From Prorocentrum cordatum (Eukaryota; Sar; Dinophyceae; Prorocentrales; Prorocentraceae), in contig CAUYUJ010010402.1 in assembly GCA_963575745.1 (NCBI GenBank), positions 342,217 to 406,216 of the forward strand: a stretch of DNA of 64,000 nucleotides. The letters are read 5' to 3'. Below, one piece after another: positions 41,836 through 53,110 of this stretch. The number at the start of each line of letters is the position of its first letter. Position 1 is the stretch's first letter. The notes beneath the pieces are model-generated. The model ran no database searches. It saw nothing but the letters and a program-made list of their open reading frames with translations, and was not told where the DNA came from. The translations under genes were made by a program, and so were the position numbers.

Positions 41836-41949
41836 ATGGATTCTCTGCGGGCTGCAAGTGCTTGTCTTCAGAAGGAGCTGGGCTCATGTGCGGCCCTGGC
41901 GGGCCCCCATGCCCGCCCGATCGCCCCCGCCTCCTTGCACACCCCCCGA

Positions 41950-42150
41950 TCTGCACTGGCACCGCATTGCGCTGCAACCGCACTGCGTTGCACTGCAATC
42001 GTATTGCGTTGCTTCGTATTGCGTTGCACTGCGTTGCGCTGCTTTGCACCACGTAGGTTGGGCCACATGTATTGCACCACCCAGGCTGCACCACATGGAT
42101 TGCACCACGCAGCCTGTCTCCGCATGGATTGCACCACGCAGCTTGTCCCC
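41950..42150. repeat. TTGCACCACG/GCGTTGCACTGC short repeat H
   Basis: At least twelve imperfect copies of TTGCACCACGCAG or GCGTTGCACTGCA. The same words occur at 49915-49965, 50970-51010, 52070-52125 and 52630-52750. Confidence 0.85.
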
Positions 42151-42409
42151 GCGTAAGTCGATTGCAAGAAAACGCTGCTTGGGGTCCCCGCTGGCGAAGG
42201 TGTTCTTGAATCGGCACGCCGCTTCGTCATTCTCCTATGTCCCTTACAACCACAGCATGGGTCCCAAGCCCATCAGCCCTTTGGTCTAAGGTGGTATAAC
42301 CAGTTCTTCCCCTCTTTTTTCGATAACCTTTTCCTCTCCTGGAGGGTTGCATCCCTTCCCCCCTCCCTGGGGTCTTGAGGGGCAGGTTGCTAAGTGCCAG
42401 TCAGGGCGG

Positions 42410-42570
42410 GCAAAAAAGGCCCAAGACGGCTCCAAGAGGGCGTCCGATGCTCCAAGATGGCATCTAAGGCGGCTCAAGATGGCTGACGATGGTTCCAAGG
42501 TAGATCTCGACATACCTCCAAGAGGCCCGACGAGAGCCACAAGACGGCTCCAACTGTTCTCGGAGCCCCC
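42410..42570. repeat. CCAAGATGGC / CCAAGAGGGC minisatellite
   Basis: Degenerate CCCAAGACGGCT units. Another patch at 42660-42735 and 43530-43670 flanks the (GGA)n block. Confidence 0.75.
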
Positions 42571-42769
42571 ACTGGACCCCACAAGAGGGCCACATCCTGT
42601 AAAACCGACAACAAATCAATGAGCTGTGACTTCTCGCCGTTTCGCTTCCGATGTGGTCTGGAGGCCTCCAGATGGCTCCCAATGGCCAAAGAAGAGGCCC
42701 AAGAGGGGCCGAAGAGCATCCAAAGAGCGCCCCTATAGGCGATTCTGATGTTCCTGGGTGGGGGGGAGA

Positions 42770-43485
42770 GGAAGAGGAGGAGGCGGAGGACGAGGAGGAA
42801 GAGGAGGAGGAGGAGGCAGGAGGAGGAGGAGGAGGAGGAGGAGGAGGAGGAGGAGGAGGGAGGAGGAGGAGGAGGAGGAGAGGAGGAGGAGGGGGGAGGG
42901 GGGGGGGAGGGGGGGAGGAGGAGGGGGGGGGGGGGGCAGGAGGGGAGGGGAGGGGAGGGGGGGAGGGGAGGGGGAGGGGGGGAAGGGGGCAAAAGGAAGG
43001 GGGGGAGGGGGGGGGGGGGGGAGGAGGGGGAGGAGGAGGGAGGAGGGAGGAGGGAGGAGGGAGGAGGGAGAAAGGAGGAGGGAGGAGGAGGAGGGAGGAG
43101 GGAGGAAGGAGGAGGGAGAAAGGAGGAGGGAGGAGGACGAGGGAGAAAGGAGGAGGGAGGAGGAGGATGGAGGAGGGAGGAAGGAGGAGGGAGAAAGGAG
43201 GAGGGAGGAGGAGGAGGGAGGAGGGAGGGAGGAGGAGGAGGAGGGAGGAGGGAGGAGGAGGAGGAGGAGGAGGAGGAGGAGCAGGAGGAGGAGGGGAGGA
43301 GGAGGAGGAAGGAGAGGAAGAGGAAGAGGAGGAGGAGAGGAGGAGGAGGAGGAGGAGGAGGAGGAGGAGGAGGAGGAGGAGGAGAGGAGGGAGGAGGAGG
43401 AGGAGGAGGAGGAGGAGGAGGAAGGAGGAGGAGGAGGAGGAGGAGGAGGGGGGGGGGGGGGAGGGGGGGGAGGGGGGGGAACTTT
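42770..43485. repeat. 700-bp homopurine (GGA)n block
   Basis: Over 700 bp almost devoid of pyrimidines on the plus strand: GGA and GAGGAGGGA units, with G-runs up to 20 near 42925 and 43450. It has mirror symmetry suited to H-DNA. The ORFs of up to 387 codons through it are shadows. Confidence 0.97.
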
Positions 43486-44116
43486 CCCCCCCTCTCCTTC
43501 CAAATTACTTCTGATCGGTGGCCTCCAAGATGGCCCCAGGAGGCTCTCCCTGCCTCCAGGGCCCAGGAGGGCTCCAGGAGGGCCCTGAGAGGGCCCCAAG
43601 GCCCCCCAACTGAGCCCCATGAGCACCCATCGCTCAAGAGACGCCCAAGAGGGCTCCAAGAGGCGATTTTGAGGGCTCTGTCCTCGTCTTCGTTGTCCTC
43701 GTAGTACTCGTCCTTGTCCTCTTCTTTCCCCTTATCGCCTTCCTTGTCTGGTCCGCTTCCACCACTTTCTGGACATCGTGGTCGTCGTCATTTTCCTACT
43801 CCTCCTTCCCTCGCCACCACGCGGGCCCCTGGGATAGCCCGAAGAGGCTCTCAAAGGCCACCCCCTTGCTCCCAAAGATCTCTCTCTGTTCACCCTGGTT
43901 GTCCGCTTGTTTCACGACATGCGTCGATTCGTCCCTTTTCCTGTCAACTTTCATGGGCAAGGTTTCCGAATGGGCTGGTGGGGATACGCGGCGCGTGAAG
44001 AATCTGTCTCGACCCCTCCGAAGGGCCGGCTTCTCGACCGAAATGTTTCTGAGGGTCTCACGTCCTGGTGAGGGCCTTCATGAGCAGATCGTCGCAAACA
44101 CGTGCCGAGGCGACTC

Positions 44117-44323
44117 TTATCCCCGCGCGAAGCGCGTCGGGGTATTGCGCGCCCCGCCGAGGAGCCTCTTCTTGAGCTCGTCGAGGCCGAACGCGGTCGC
44201 GTCCGCCTCGCAGAGCGCGCGCGAAACGGGGGATTGCGAGACGCGGGTTCGCAAATCAGCCACGGGCTGCGGGTCCTCCAAGCGCCGGAAACTCTCCATG
44301 CGCTCGCTCTCCATGCTCTCCAT
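44117..44323 (-). CDS. Small ORF or 3' exon, unknown protein
   Basis: 68 codons MESMESERMESFRRLEDPQP through VSRALCEADATAFGLDEL to KKRLLGGARNTPTRFARG-stop. Amphipathic, charged, unlike repeat translations. An in-frame TGA lies 36 bp upstream of the first ATG, so a start here is possible. A second protein-like frame follows downstream (RVASARVCDDLLMKALTRT-stop), one frame off, suggesting either a frameshift near the end or a further exon. Family unknown. Confidence 0.45.
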   Translation of the reverse strand: MESMESERMESFRRLEDPQPVADLRTRVSQSPVSRALCEADATAFGLDELKKRLLGGARNTPTRFARG

Positions 44324-44617
44324 GGTCCCGGGCCCATGTGGCGGGCTCCCGAAACCCCATCACTGCCCCAAAACAACTGGAACCTCTTGGGAGTGCTGCT
44401 TTTACTGCCGCCGCCTTCCCTCGAGCGCCCACCGGCGGAGCAGCCCCTCGCTTTACTTCCGCCACCCTTCTGCCGAGGAAGAGATGGCAACTCCTCCGAT
44501 CCTCGACGGCGAGGTCCTTTCTGGCATGCCTCCTGCGAGGGCGCCCAGGTCCAAAATGCAGTGCACCTGATGCCGTGACTCGTCGTGGCTCTGGCCACCA
44601 CGAGGAGGATGAGGCCC

Positions 44618-45200
44618 CCCTTCCTGTCCGACCCGAGCAACGGCGGCGATGACGACGAAAGAGAGGGCGATGACAGCATCGACTACACGGAAGATTGGCC
44701 CTGAGCAAATGGCCTTTTCGGATTGCATGTCGGATCGACCCCGAGTAAGAGTGGCCTCTTTGGCCCTCGCATCATCGAGTACACGCAAGATTGGCGCTGC
44801 TTTGTTGGGGGGCCGCGGGGGGACCAAACACAAGCGCGCAGGCCGCTGCTACCTATTCGTGCCAGCATCAAAGGTGACTCCGGCGAAAGGTCGTCACGCT
44901 GACGTCTACTCGACCTTCCTTGGGCGTCGCCCCAATATACTAATACTATGTGTGTGCGCCGCCGCCCAAGGGGCGACGCGCGCACCGCGAAATCTTGTAG
45001 TATATACGTCGTGGCCGGCATCTTCTGGCCATACCGCTCGGGAACCGATATCTATTTTCAGCTGGGTGTACTTTATGCTCGGCCACGCGCGCCTCCAACG
45101 AGGACATAAGTACTTGTATGTCTATGTGCGTCCCATTCCTCTCCGACCCGAACGACGGCGGCGGTCCCGACGATAGCGAGGGCGTCGACAGCAGGGGCGG
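44618..45200. repeat. Degenerate tandem duplication of about 510 bp with an open frame
   Basis: TTCCTGTCCGACCCGAGCAA (44620) recurs as TTCCTCTCCGACCCGAACGA (45137), each followed by GGCGGCG and GAGGGCG-GACAGC. Inside is a shorter pair, GACTACACGGAAGATTGGC and GAGTACACGCAAGATTGGC, 88 bp apart. A plus-strand ORF (44649-45176, MTTKERAMTASTTRKIGPEQ) spans it; no domain, doubtful. Confidence 0.6.
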
Positions 45201-45384
45201 CGGCGTCGACGCCGCCAGCGCCAGCCACGGCGGCGGCGGCGGCGGAAGGAAGCCAGCCCCAGAGGCAACTCCTGAGAGGCCTTCGTTGGTATCGTTGTTA
45301 TCGTTATCGTTGCGATCGTTGTGATTGTTGTGACCGTTGTTATCGTTGTTGCCATTGTGATCGTTGTTATCGTTGTCGGAGAAC

Positions 45385-45570
45385 GATTACACGTCGGTCG
45401 GAAGAAGTTGTTAGATCCATGGAGTAAGAAGGCTCTGGAAGCAGATTGGGTCTCCGCCAGCCCCCTGAGGACAAGGGGGGATGGAAGCCCACTCGACCCT
45501 CGAAGGAGCAAGGCGGCTAAAATAGACTGGGCTCTGGGAATCTAGAAACACCTACTTCCAACGACCAGCG
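45385..45570. repeat. Dispersed repeat F, copy 2
   Basis: See copy 1 at 41540-41835. It is preceded by a GTTATCGTTG/GATCGTTGTGA short repeat at 45285-45380. Confidence 0.6.
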
Positions 45571-45969
45571 TGTATCGGATTGGCCTGACCGGGCAAGCCT
45601 GGTGCCCCCCGATGCGTGCCGCCGAGGAAGCGCGAGACAGGACGACGGAGCAGTGGGGGAAATGCGGACACGGAGCAGAAGAAGGCGAAGGGCGGTGACG
45701 GCTCCCAGCGCGGGACGCGAAGAGCCGCCACGCTGGTCCCGGGCAGGCTGTGCTGCCCGGCGGACGGGGACTTCATGATATTGACGAGGTCCAATCTGAC
45801 ACTTGACGCGGGATTGGAAGGGACTGGCAATGCCGAACTAGGCCTGTCTGCGACTGTGGATGTACCTGCACCGCGGGGGCGGCCGGGGGCCCTGAACCGG
45901 CTGCAGGAACCTCAGAAAATGGGTCACGAAGGGGTTGAGGCCAAATCCGCTCAACATCAATGCCCAGAC

Positions 45970-46130
45970 TGCCAGAAAGTACTGATACCGCTACTTCCCA
46001 GACCTCTCCTGGGGGTCGTTCTGGTCAGAATTTCGAGGCGAATCCAACAGTGGCGACGAGGGCCTCCCAGGCGGTCCAAGAATGCGAAAACGGAGGAACC
46101 GTAGCAGTATGGGAGCCTTTCCCTCCTCTG
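45970..46130 (+). repeat. Dispersed repeat D, copy at 46 kb
   Basis: GTACTGATACCGCTACTTCC, GACCTCTCCTGGGG, AATTTCGAGGCGAATCCA and GGGCCTCCCAGG, shared in order with 55240, 56745 and 57375. Confidence 0.75.
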
Positions 46131-46424
46131 AAAATCGGTCACGAAGGGGGTGCGGCCAAATCCGGTCCCCAGACCCCTCTCAAGGTCCACCTGGCGCAGT
46201 TTTTCACACCGGACCCGATGTTGACCGTCCCAGAACCCAGAAGCGACCTCTCGGAGGTCGAAAAAGACAAAGAACAGCTCCGACCCTCGAAACTCGGACC
46301 TGCCACCCCTGCCTGCTGGCCGGAACCAGGATTCGGTGATTCAAAGATGGGGTCTTGAGGGCTGAGGTCCGAAGGACCAGGTGCCTCAAACAACGTACAT
46401 CCAGCCTTGGATCCCTTCCTGCCC

Positions 46425-46500
46425 TCAGGACCCCATCCCTCAAAACCCCGTCCCTCAGGACCCCATCCCTCAGGACCCCATCCCTCAGGACCCCATCCTT
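46425..46500. repeat. 15-bp tandem repeat CCTCAGGACCCCATC
   Basis: Five consecutive near-identical units. The minus-strand frame reads repeated DGVLR. Confidence 0.9.
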
Positions 46501-46804
46501 GGACCACCGATGCTGGGCCACCCCAGACCCCCTGGCGGCTCCAACCTGCGCAGGTGCTGAGCGTAACTGAGCAGCCAAACAAGGACCCCTCACCCTTTGG
46601 GAGGGGACCGAAGTTAGGAGGGCCAACAAAAACATTAGGGATAGGGGATCTGTTCTGCAGATGCATCGGACCAAACCGTCCAGATTGCTTATCCATCGTG
46701 CACAGAGGAGGACCTCAGTGAGGCCACGCCTTCGTCGTGTTCTCAGGGTCAGGGCTTCTTTTCTTTCGGCGATTCACCTCCCAGGATGGCATCCAAAGCC
46801 AGCG

Positions 46805-47126
46805 CCTGCCTCGAAGTCATCCCACCCCGCCCGTCCGACCCGAGCCTTAGGTCGGGCGTGTCCTACTACAGGCGGATTCTGGGCGAGAAATAAAACATAC
46901 ACCAAAAAATACCCCCAACATTGTTCAACACATAATCCCAAACAACGTCCCCCAGTTTTTTTTTTTTTACTATTTTTGAATACTGGTCCTCCTGTGGAGG
47001 GACAGGCCCAACTTGACTGTTGTTTGTTGATTTGTGTCTTGGGCTATTCTTGAAGATTCCTCCTGCAGAGGGACAGGCACGACTTGACCCTGAGGTCATC
47101 CCACCCCGCCCGTCCGACCCGAGCCT
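46805..47126. mobile_element. TIR MITE L, copy 3, inside a 32-bp direct duplication
   Basis: The left end GTCGGGCGTGTCCTACTACA (46854) and the right end CCTCCTGTGGAGGGACAGGCC (46990-47010), with a second right-end-like sequence (CCTCCTGCAGAGGGACAGGC, 47058-47078). GTCATCCCACCCCGCCCGTC, continuing to CCGACCCGAGCCT, occurs just before (46816) and just after (47095). Confidence 0.65.
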
Positions 47127-48600
47127 CGCGGAGCGCGCGCTCGCTCTCGGGCCGCGGCGCGGGCCTCTGGCGGCCGCTCGTGGAGGCCCGGGCAAGCACC
47201 CCGAAGGGGCGCTTCTGCCGACGAGCGAACAGCACCCACCCATACCCATAGGGGGGTCGTTGGGAGGAGGACTGGCTACGGGTACGGGCGCGGGTTGTCG
47301 GACCCTGGGGAGCGCTCCCGCTCGAGCGGGGACCCCCATCCGACAACACGCGCTCATAGCCCTCTCCGACCGCCCCATGGGTATGGGTGTGGGTTGTTGG
47401 TTCGTCATCTGCAGCCAGGCGCGGCTGCAGGAGAGCCTTCCGAGGCCGACGGGGAGACCGCAAGCCTCGAGCCTCTCAAAACTCCCCAAGACCGCGCCCA
47501 TGACTCCCAGGCACCCAGCCCTCCTCGCGCTGTGAAACAAAAAAAAATGGCGACGGGAAACTCTTCGCTGTTTTCGTTCTCCGGGGGCCATTACCGGGCC
47601 TCGGGACCGTCAGAAACGACTCAGGACAACAAAAATCGCGACGGGAAGATCTTCATCATTTTCGGCCTCCAGGGGCCCTTACCGGGCCTCGGGACCGTCA
47701 GAAAACGACTCGGAGCGAAAAACCGGTCCCAGGGAAGAGGTCCAGACCACTGGAATCGACGTTGTGAAAAAATCACGACGTCGGGGGTCTGGGCATTCAG
47801 CTTCGTGGCTTTTTCGCCGTGGCTTCCCTGAGGTCTGGGCCTCTTCCCTGGGACCGGCTCTTCATCCAGAGTAGTTTCTGACGGTACCGATGCCCGGTGA
47901 AGGCCTCTGGAGGACGAAGTTTGCCGATAGCTTACGTGGTGATTTCTTTCACGCGCGAGGATAGGAGATATCCCGAGGCTGGGAAACAACCCCGAGCAGA
48001 CGAACACGTCCGAAGAGCTAGAAGCTCGAGGACCCCCAAATCGCCACTTTTGTCAGACCCAGGCCCCGCAAAACGCGCAGGCATGGCAGCAGAAGGCCGA
48101 TGCAACGCAAGAGCTTGCCAAGGTGGGGGGGGGCCCAGGGGGGGATCCTTGGCGCATTCCGGGTGGGGGTCGGGAGCTGGTGTCCCTGAGGTGGTCCCGC
48201 CTGCAGGGTCGGCGGCACCTGCCGCACGGCCTTCCCAAGAGCGCTCCTTTTGGCCCCAGACCGACCACCGGAGGTTTCGACCCATTCGCCTGGTGAGTCA
48301 GCTTGACGACCCCGAGGCCCGCAGAGGTATCCCAGAGGCCAGAAATAGCGGACAAAACCGCGCGTCGCGATTGTTCCATCCGCAACTCGAGGGGATGCTT
48401 TGTCGGCGGCGAGAGAGGGGGGGGAAATGAGAAGGAGCAGGCCTTCTCGGAAGGCGCCGGGACCTCCCAGAAGGCCTCTGGCCTTCTGAGAGATTCCCTG
48501 TGCCTTCGGGGACGGCTCAGACAAAACTTCTCAGAAGGCCAGCGGACCTCCAAACTTTCTGAGAAGGCCCTCGCCTTTCCATTTGGCCACCCCGCGCTCG
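47127..48600. other. No gene assigned
   Basis: Two copies of GGGCCTCGGGACCGTCAGAAA (47600 and 47692), inverted relatives of text at 40060. GGCCTTCTCGGAAGG/CCTTCTGAGAAG palindromic phrases at 48440-48560. Frames of 130-180 codons exist in several registers, with no domain. Confidence 0.4.
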
Positions 48601-48624
48601 CCACCGACGTTTGGCAGACCCGAC

Positions 48625-48785
48625 CCGAGGAGGAGGAGGCGGAGGAGGAGGAGGAGGAGGATCGGGAGGAGGAGGAGGAGGAGGAGGAGGAGGAGGAGGA
48701 GGAGGAGGAGGAGGAGGAGGAGGAGGAGGAGGAGGAGGAGGAGGAGGAGGAGGAGGAGGAGGAGGAGAGGGAGGAGGAGGAGCCT
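48625..48785. repeat. (GAG)n microsatellite
   Basis: About 150 bp of GAG/GGA triplets. Confidence 0.95.
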
Positions 48786-48994
48786 CGCAGAGCGCGCACT
48801 CGTGGCAGCAGAAGGCCGAGGCAACGCAGGAGCTGGCCAGGCCGCCCATGCAGGCCGCGAGCCCCGCGCCCGCCCTCGACGGGAGCGGTCCGCCGCACGG
48901 TCCCCCCCGGAGGCCGGGGGGGGAGGCGGGGGGGGGCCGGAGGCGGGAGGGGAGGCGCGGAAGGGGAGCGGCGAGGGCTGTGGTGAGGGTGTCG

Positions 48995-49200
48995 AGGGGG
49001 AGCATGAGGATGATAGTGACGACGATGATGACGGTGGTGATGATGAGGATGATGGCGATGATGATAAGAATGATGTGGGGGTGAGGATGAGGGTGAGGAT
49101 GATGCTGATGATAATGAGGATGAGGTTGATGATGATGCTGATAACGAGGATGATGAGGATGATGAGGATGATGATCAGGGAATTGAGGATGATGGAGGCG
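48995..49200. repeat. (GAT)n-like microsatellite
   Basis: GATGATGAGGATGATG with variants; the Asp/Met-rich frames are shadows. Confidence 0.95.
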
Positions 49201-49458
49201 GTGGACGCGGGTTGACCGCTCCCCAGCCCTGCGATAGCTAGGAAAGCTGTAGTGGGAAGGAAGAAGATGACCAAACCAAACCCGTTTTCATTGTCACCAT
49301 ATGCCGTGCAACCGTACTACCCCCTCTCTTCCTCCTCCTTCATCGCCGTTGGTCGTCGTCTCTGCCCCCTCCTCTCAAAGGGCGTCGGAGGACCTAGGTT
49401 CTCCGCCCCTGGAGGGGGTCCCCTCCCTGCCGAGTCGCGTCCTACTTTCCTTCTGCAG

Positions 49459-49605
49459 CGTAATTTGATCCCTCCTGGGGACAACGGCCCCTACAGGGCG
49501 GATGGGGACGTCGGGATGACATTCTGGCCACTTGCTCCAAACTGCAAGCTCAAACCCGGGATGCAAGAAAAACCTATGTTCCACCAGTGCAATGAACTTG
49601 CATGA
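49459..49605 (+). CDS. Putative terminal exon, unknown protein
   Basis: Preceded by an excellent acceptor (CTACTTTCCTTCTGCAG). The frame RNLIPPGDNGPYRADGDVGM, TFWPLAPNCKLKPGMQEK, PMFHQCNELA-stop ends at 49605. Protein-like with two Cys and several Pro. It is on the plus strand, unlike most exons of the window. No matching upstream exon identified. Family unknown. Confidence 0.45.
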   Translation, partial: RNLIPPGDNGPYRADGDVGMTFWPLAPNCKLKPGMQEKPMFHQCNELA

Positions 49606-49674
49606 ACTCAGTCCCGCAACATCGCTATCACTTCGGAAATCGGACACCAACTCTATGGAAGAGCTGCCCCCCGT

Positions 49675-49910
49675 CACCGCCTGGTCGCCGCCAATCATCT
49701 AGGCCTGTCTCCCGGTCTGGCGGCTATGTTGCCGCCGTCGCCGAACCGTCGCCGCCTCGTCGCCGCTCGTCATCTAGGTTTGTCTGCCCGTTTGACGGCG
49801 ATGTTGCCGTCGTCGCCGCCCCGTCGGCGCACTGTCGCCGCCCGTCGCTTGGAGTTGTCTGTGGGTCTGGCGGCTAATTCTGTGATCGCCATCGCCGCCC
49901 CGTCGTCGCC
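49675..49910. repeat. About 75-bp tandem repeat, 3 units
   Basis: Units contain CATCTAGG-CTGTCTCCCGG, TCTGGCGGCTATGTTGCCG and CGTCGCCGCC, with TTTGACGGCGATGTTGCCG in the second unit. Confidence 0.8.
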
Positions 49911-50038
49911 CGTGATTACACAACTTAGGTTGCACTGCGCAGGCTGCACCACAACAGATTTTCACAGCATGTCTCCTCATTCTTGTAAATAGGATGTTGG
50001 ATCAACCCCCCTTTGGTTCTATCGGTTCCCACCCACAT

Positions 50039-51052
50039 GATACAATTTACAACTGGTCCTACCCCAGTCGATCATTGTGGATTTTGAATTATAATATTAG
50101 TCGAGCCCTGTGTCGACCCCCTCCCCTCATCCTTGGCAAATTAAGCTATGCGCGCGAACCCGTTTACCAAACATGATAAAAACGTTCGGAAACCACTGTG
50201 GCAAATGATCCAGATGCGCAACCGCGCCCGTCGTCGCGCACGCATGTCAAATGGACTCCATCAGGGTTCCAAAAGAGGGCACCAACAGCACAATCCGAAT
50301 TCGGAATCTCCAAACACAAATCAGCGTTCCAAAACCCGCGTTTTGGGTAACACGAATCTGCGTTCGCGTTCTCGCGTATCCACATGAACACCACCAGTTC
50401 AACAAAAAAACCATAAGTGCGACCAAGCGGGCCCCTCGCGCGCGCATGCCCAAATCTTTCGAACGCCCTCGCTCGAGTGCGGGGGGGGGGGCACGACCAC
50501 TGTCAACTAGAACCGTGCGAACAACTCGCGCCCGTCGGCCGCGCGCGCATGCCGAAATCCTTCTTGACAACCCATCATCGTCACCGGCAAAACCAGCATC
50601 TGCGTCGATAGGCGCTTTGCCGTCGTCATCGACACTGACCTCATCGTGTTTGCCGTTGTCGACATCACCATGACACCACACCCGTCCGAGTCACCGTCTC
50701 GCACTGATGCGCCCGCGCGTCAGCACGGACTGCGAGACGCTGCGGGACGCCCCCAACGGCAGCGCCACCGCGGCGGCGTCGGTCGCGCAACACTGGGTGG
50801 CCGCTGTGTGCGCGAGCCTGCGCGCTAGCGGGGAAGCAACGATGCGCCAACCAGCGCCAATCAGCCACCACAGTCGTAGCCGCGCTGGCGTTGCAAACGA
50901 AGTCGCGGGTGGGTGGGCGGGATGATTGCTCCAAGAATGGAGATGACAACGCGTCGCATGCAGCAACTTGTTGTACCACGTAGATTGCACTGCGTAATTC
51001 GCACAACGCGTCACGCGCCGCATAGGGACCACCGCGTATATTCTCCTGTCTA

Positions 51053-51096
<44 letters not shown>

Positions 51097-52130
51097 AACA
51101 AAAAAACACAACAAACAACACATCGGATGTCCCCCCACACGGGGTTGTCCGCCCGACTTGTCGCATTGCAATGTGCATGCGGTTCTGGCCCATCATTCAT
51201 CAAAATATAAATTCGTATCGTCCAACCGGGCTAGGACGACCCCTTCCCGCCACGCCGCCCGGCAAACAAACCGACGCGCGCGCCTTCAATTAGTTAGGAA
51301 AGCGCCGTGTAACAGACGGGACGAAGTGTGCGGGATCGCGTCGTAGCGCGCATGCCGGAATCATGGAACGACTTGACCTGTCGTAAAAATGTCCAATTCG
51401 AGCGCCCCGACAACATTTTAAACAACGTAAGCTGTGTTCCGCGACCTGGTTTCGAATCAAAATCTGCGCGCGCTCTTGCAAATCCTTGAGGCAACACATT
51501 CAGCCAACCAGGCCTCTTGCGAGGCCTCTTGAACGCCCTTGCTTGCGTGCTGAGGGGTCACACCTCCCGTCAACTAAAACCACGTGGGCCACTCGCGCGC
51601 GTCGGCCGCGCACGTTCGTCGGAATCCAGCCCAAAACTCCATTGCCGAAGCGGGGACGCCATCACCGTCACCGGCATGATTAGCATCGGCGCCGTCATGC
51701 GCCTTGCTGTCGCCATCGTCTTCGTCGCCACCGTCGTCGCTACTATCGTCACCGCGTCTACCAAGATCGACGTCACCATGGTACGGCGCCCGCCGGAGTC
51801 ACCAACCGACTCACACTAAAGCGCCCGCGCGGCCTGCGAGACGCGCTGGGGAATGCCCAGCGTTCAGCGCCATCGCGGCTGCGTCGGTTGTGCCAAACTG
51901 GCTGGCCGCAGCGCGCCTTAGCATGCGAATGCTAGTGCGGCCGAAGAGATGCACTAGCCAGCACCAAACCCTCATCGCAATCGCTGCCGCATGCGTCTTG
52001 CAAACCAAATAGCGGGCGGGCGGGTGGTAGGATTATGCGAGCGGTGGGGATGGCAACTCCAAGCTTTCCCCAATTAGTTGCACCACGCAGATTGCACTGC
52101 ATGTCTTGCAGCATAAAAATTGCCCCACGA
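50039..52130. repeat. Repeat G: about 1.1-kb degenerate tandem units
   Basis: Landmarks recur in order at an offset of about 1.07-1.13 kb: CTGGTCCTACCCCA (50053) with CTGGCCCATCATTCA (51187); GAACGCCCTCGCT (50461) with GAACGCCCTTGCT (51531); GGCCGCGCGCGCATG with GGCCGCGCACGTTCG; GATGCGCCCGCGCG (50706) with TAAAGCGCCCGCGCG (51816); then AACGGCAGCGCCACCGCGG with CAGCGCCATCGCGGC, and a TTGTACCACGTAGATTGCAC / TTGCACCACGCAGATTGCAC end. A third partial unit lies at 52620-52990 (CTGGTCCGGCCCCATCG). (GA)n at 51054-51092. Confidence 0.75.
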
Positions 52131-52164
52131 ATCATGAAACTCGGAGTGCCTGAATAGTTTTGGG

Positions 52165-52575
52165 CCCCCGGACTTCAGGGGCCCCCCGGACTACAAAAGG
52201 GGTCTCCCCTGGACTACAACGGACCCCCCCCCCCCCGCGGACCACAAGAACCCCCCACCGGACTACAAGGCCCCCCCCCAGACTACAAGGACCCCCCCAG
52301 ACTACAAGGACCCCCCTTCGAATTAGAACGGCCCACGCCCGGACGCCCACGCCAGGACTTCAGGCGCGTGAAACCAAGAAGATCAACGCATCGCCCTCCC
52401 AGACTGCAGGACTCTCCCCCGGACTACAAGGGCCCTCCCCCGAGCTACAAGTCCCCCGAGCTACAAGGCCCCCCCAAAGACTACAACGATCCTCCCTGGA
52501 CTACAGGAACCCCCCTGGATTACAGGGCTTCCCCAGGGCTACAGGGCCCTCCCTGGACTACTGATCACCCCCAAT
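52165..52575. repeat. CCGGACTACAAGGGCCCC minisatellite
   Basis: About 18 units of 17-24 bp around CCCCC(G/A)GACTACAAGG, interrupting the repeat-G series. The Pro/Thr-rich frames through it are shadows. Confidence 0.95.
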
Positions 52576-52619
52576 GTTTTGAGACACTCAGGAAAAACTG
52601 AACTTGAATCGAGTACTTA

Positions 52620-53110
52620 GCATCTGTACAACGCGCGTTGCACTACACGAAGCGCACAACATATACTGCGCCATGCGCGTTGCAACACATAAGTTGCACC
52701 ACGCAGTGCGCCACGTAGATTATTTTCTACTTCGTAGCCTGCACCACCCCTCTGGGTTGGATAGGTACCCTGTGCGATGATACAGTGTACATCTGGTCCG
52801 GCCCCATCGTTCACTCAAATATGTATTCAAATCATCCGGGGGGGCCTTTGCAGCCCCTCCTCCCACGCGCGCAAAATCAATCTTTTTCTACCAGCGAACA
52901 AATGGACACGGTCGCCACCCGCGCGTCGTCGCGCACACATGCCAGTCTCTTCCAAAAACGTATATGGATTTCAATACCGAGCTTCCCGATTACATATGTA
53001 AGCGTATCCTCGAAGGGCCCTGCACAGGGGGAGACGTTGATGCCTCTTGTGCGGGCGGCGGAAACGGGGGCCATAATGCAGGGGCCCGAGCCAGCCCAGG
53101 AACTCGACGC
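52620..53110. repeat. Third, partial unit of repeat G with repeat H words
   Basis: GCGCGTTGCACTACACGAAG, TTGCACCACGCAGTGCG, then ATACAGTGTACATCTGGTCC and CGCGTCGTCGCGCACACATG, colinear with 49920-50250. Confidence 0.65.

Noticed and set aside
41106-42056. 316-codon plus-strand ORF
   Set aside because: Crosses three unrelated repeat families and has no domain; open by chance in GC-rich DNA.
42474-43704. Five overlapping ORFs of 270-390 codons
   Set aside because: All are translations of the GGA block in every frame.
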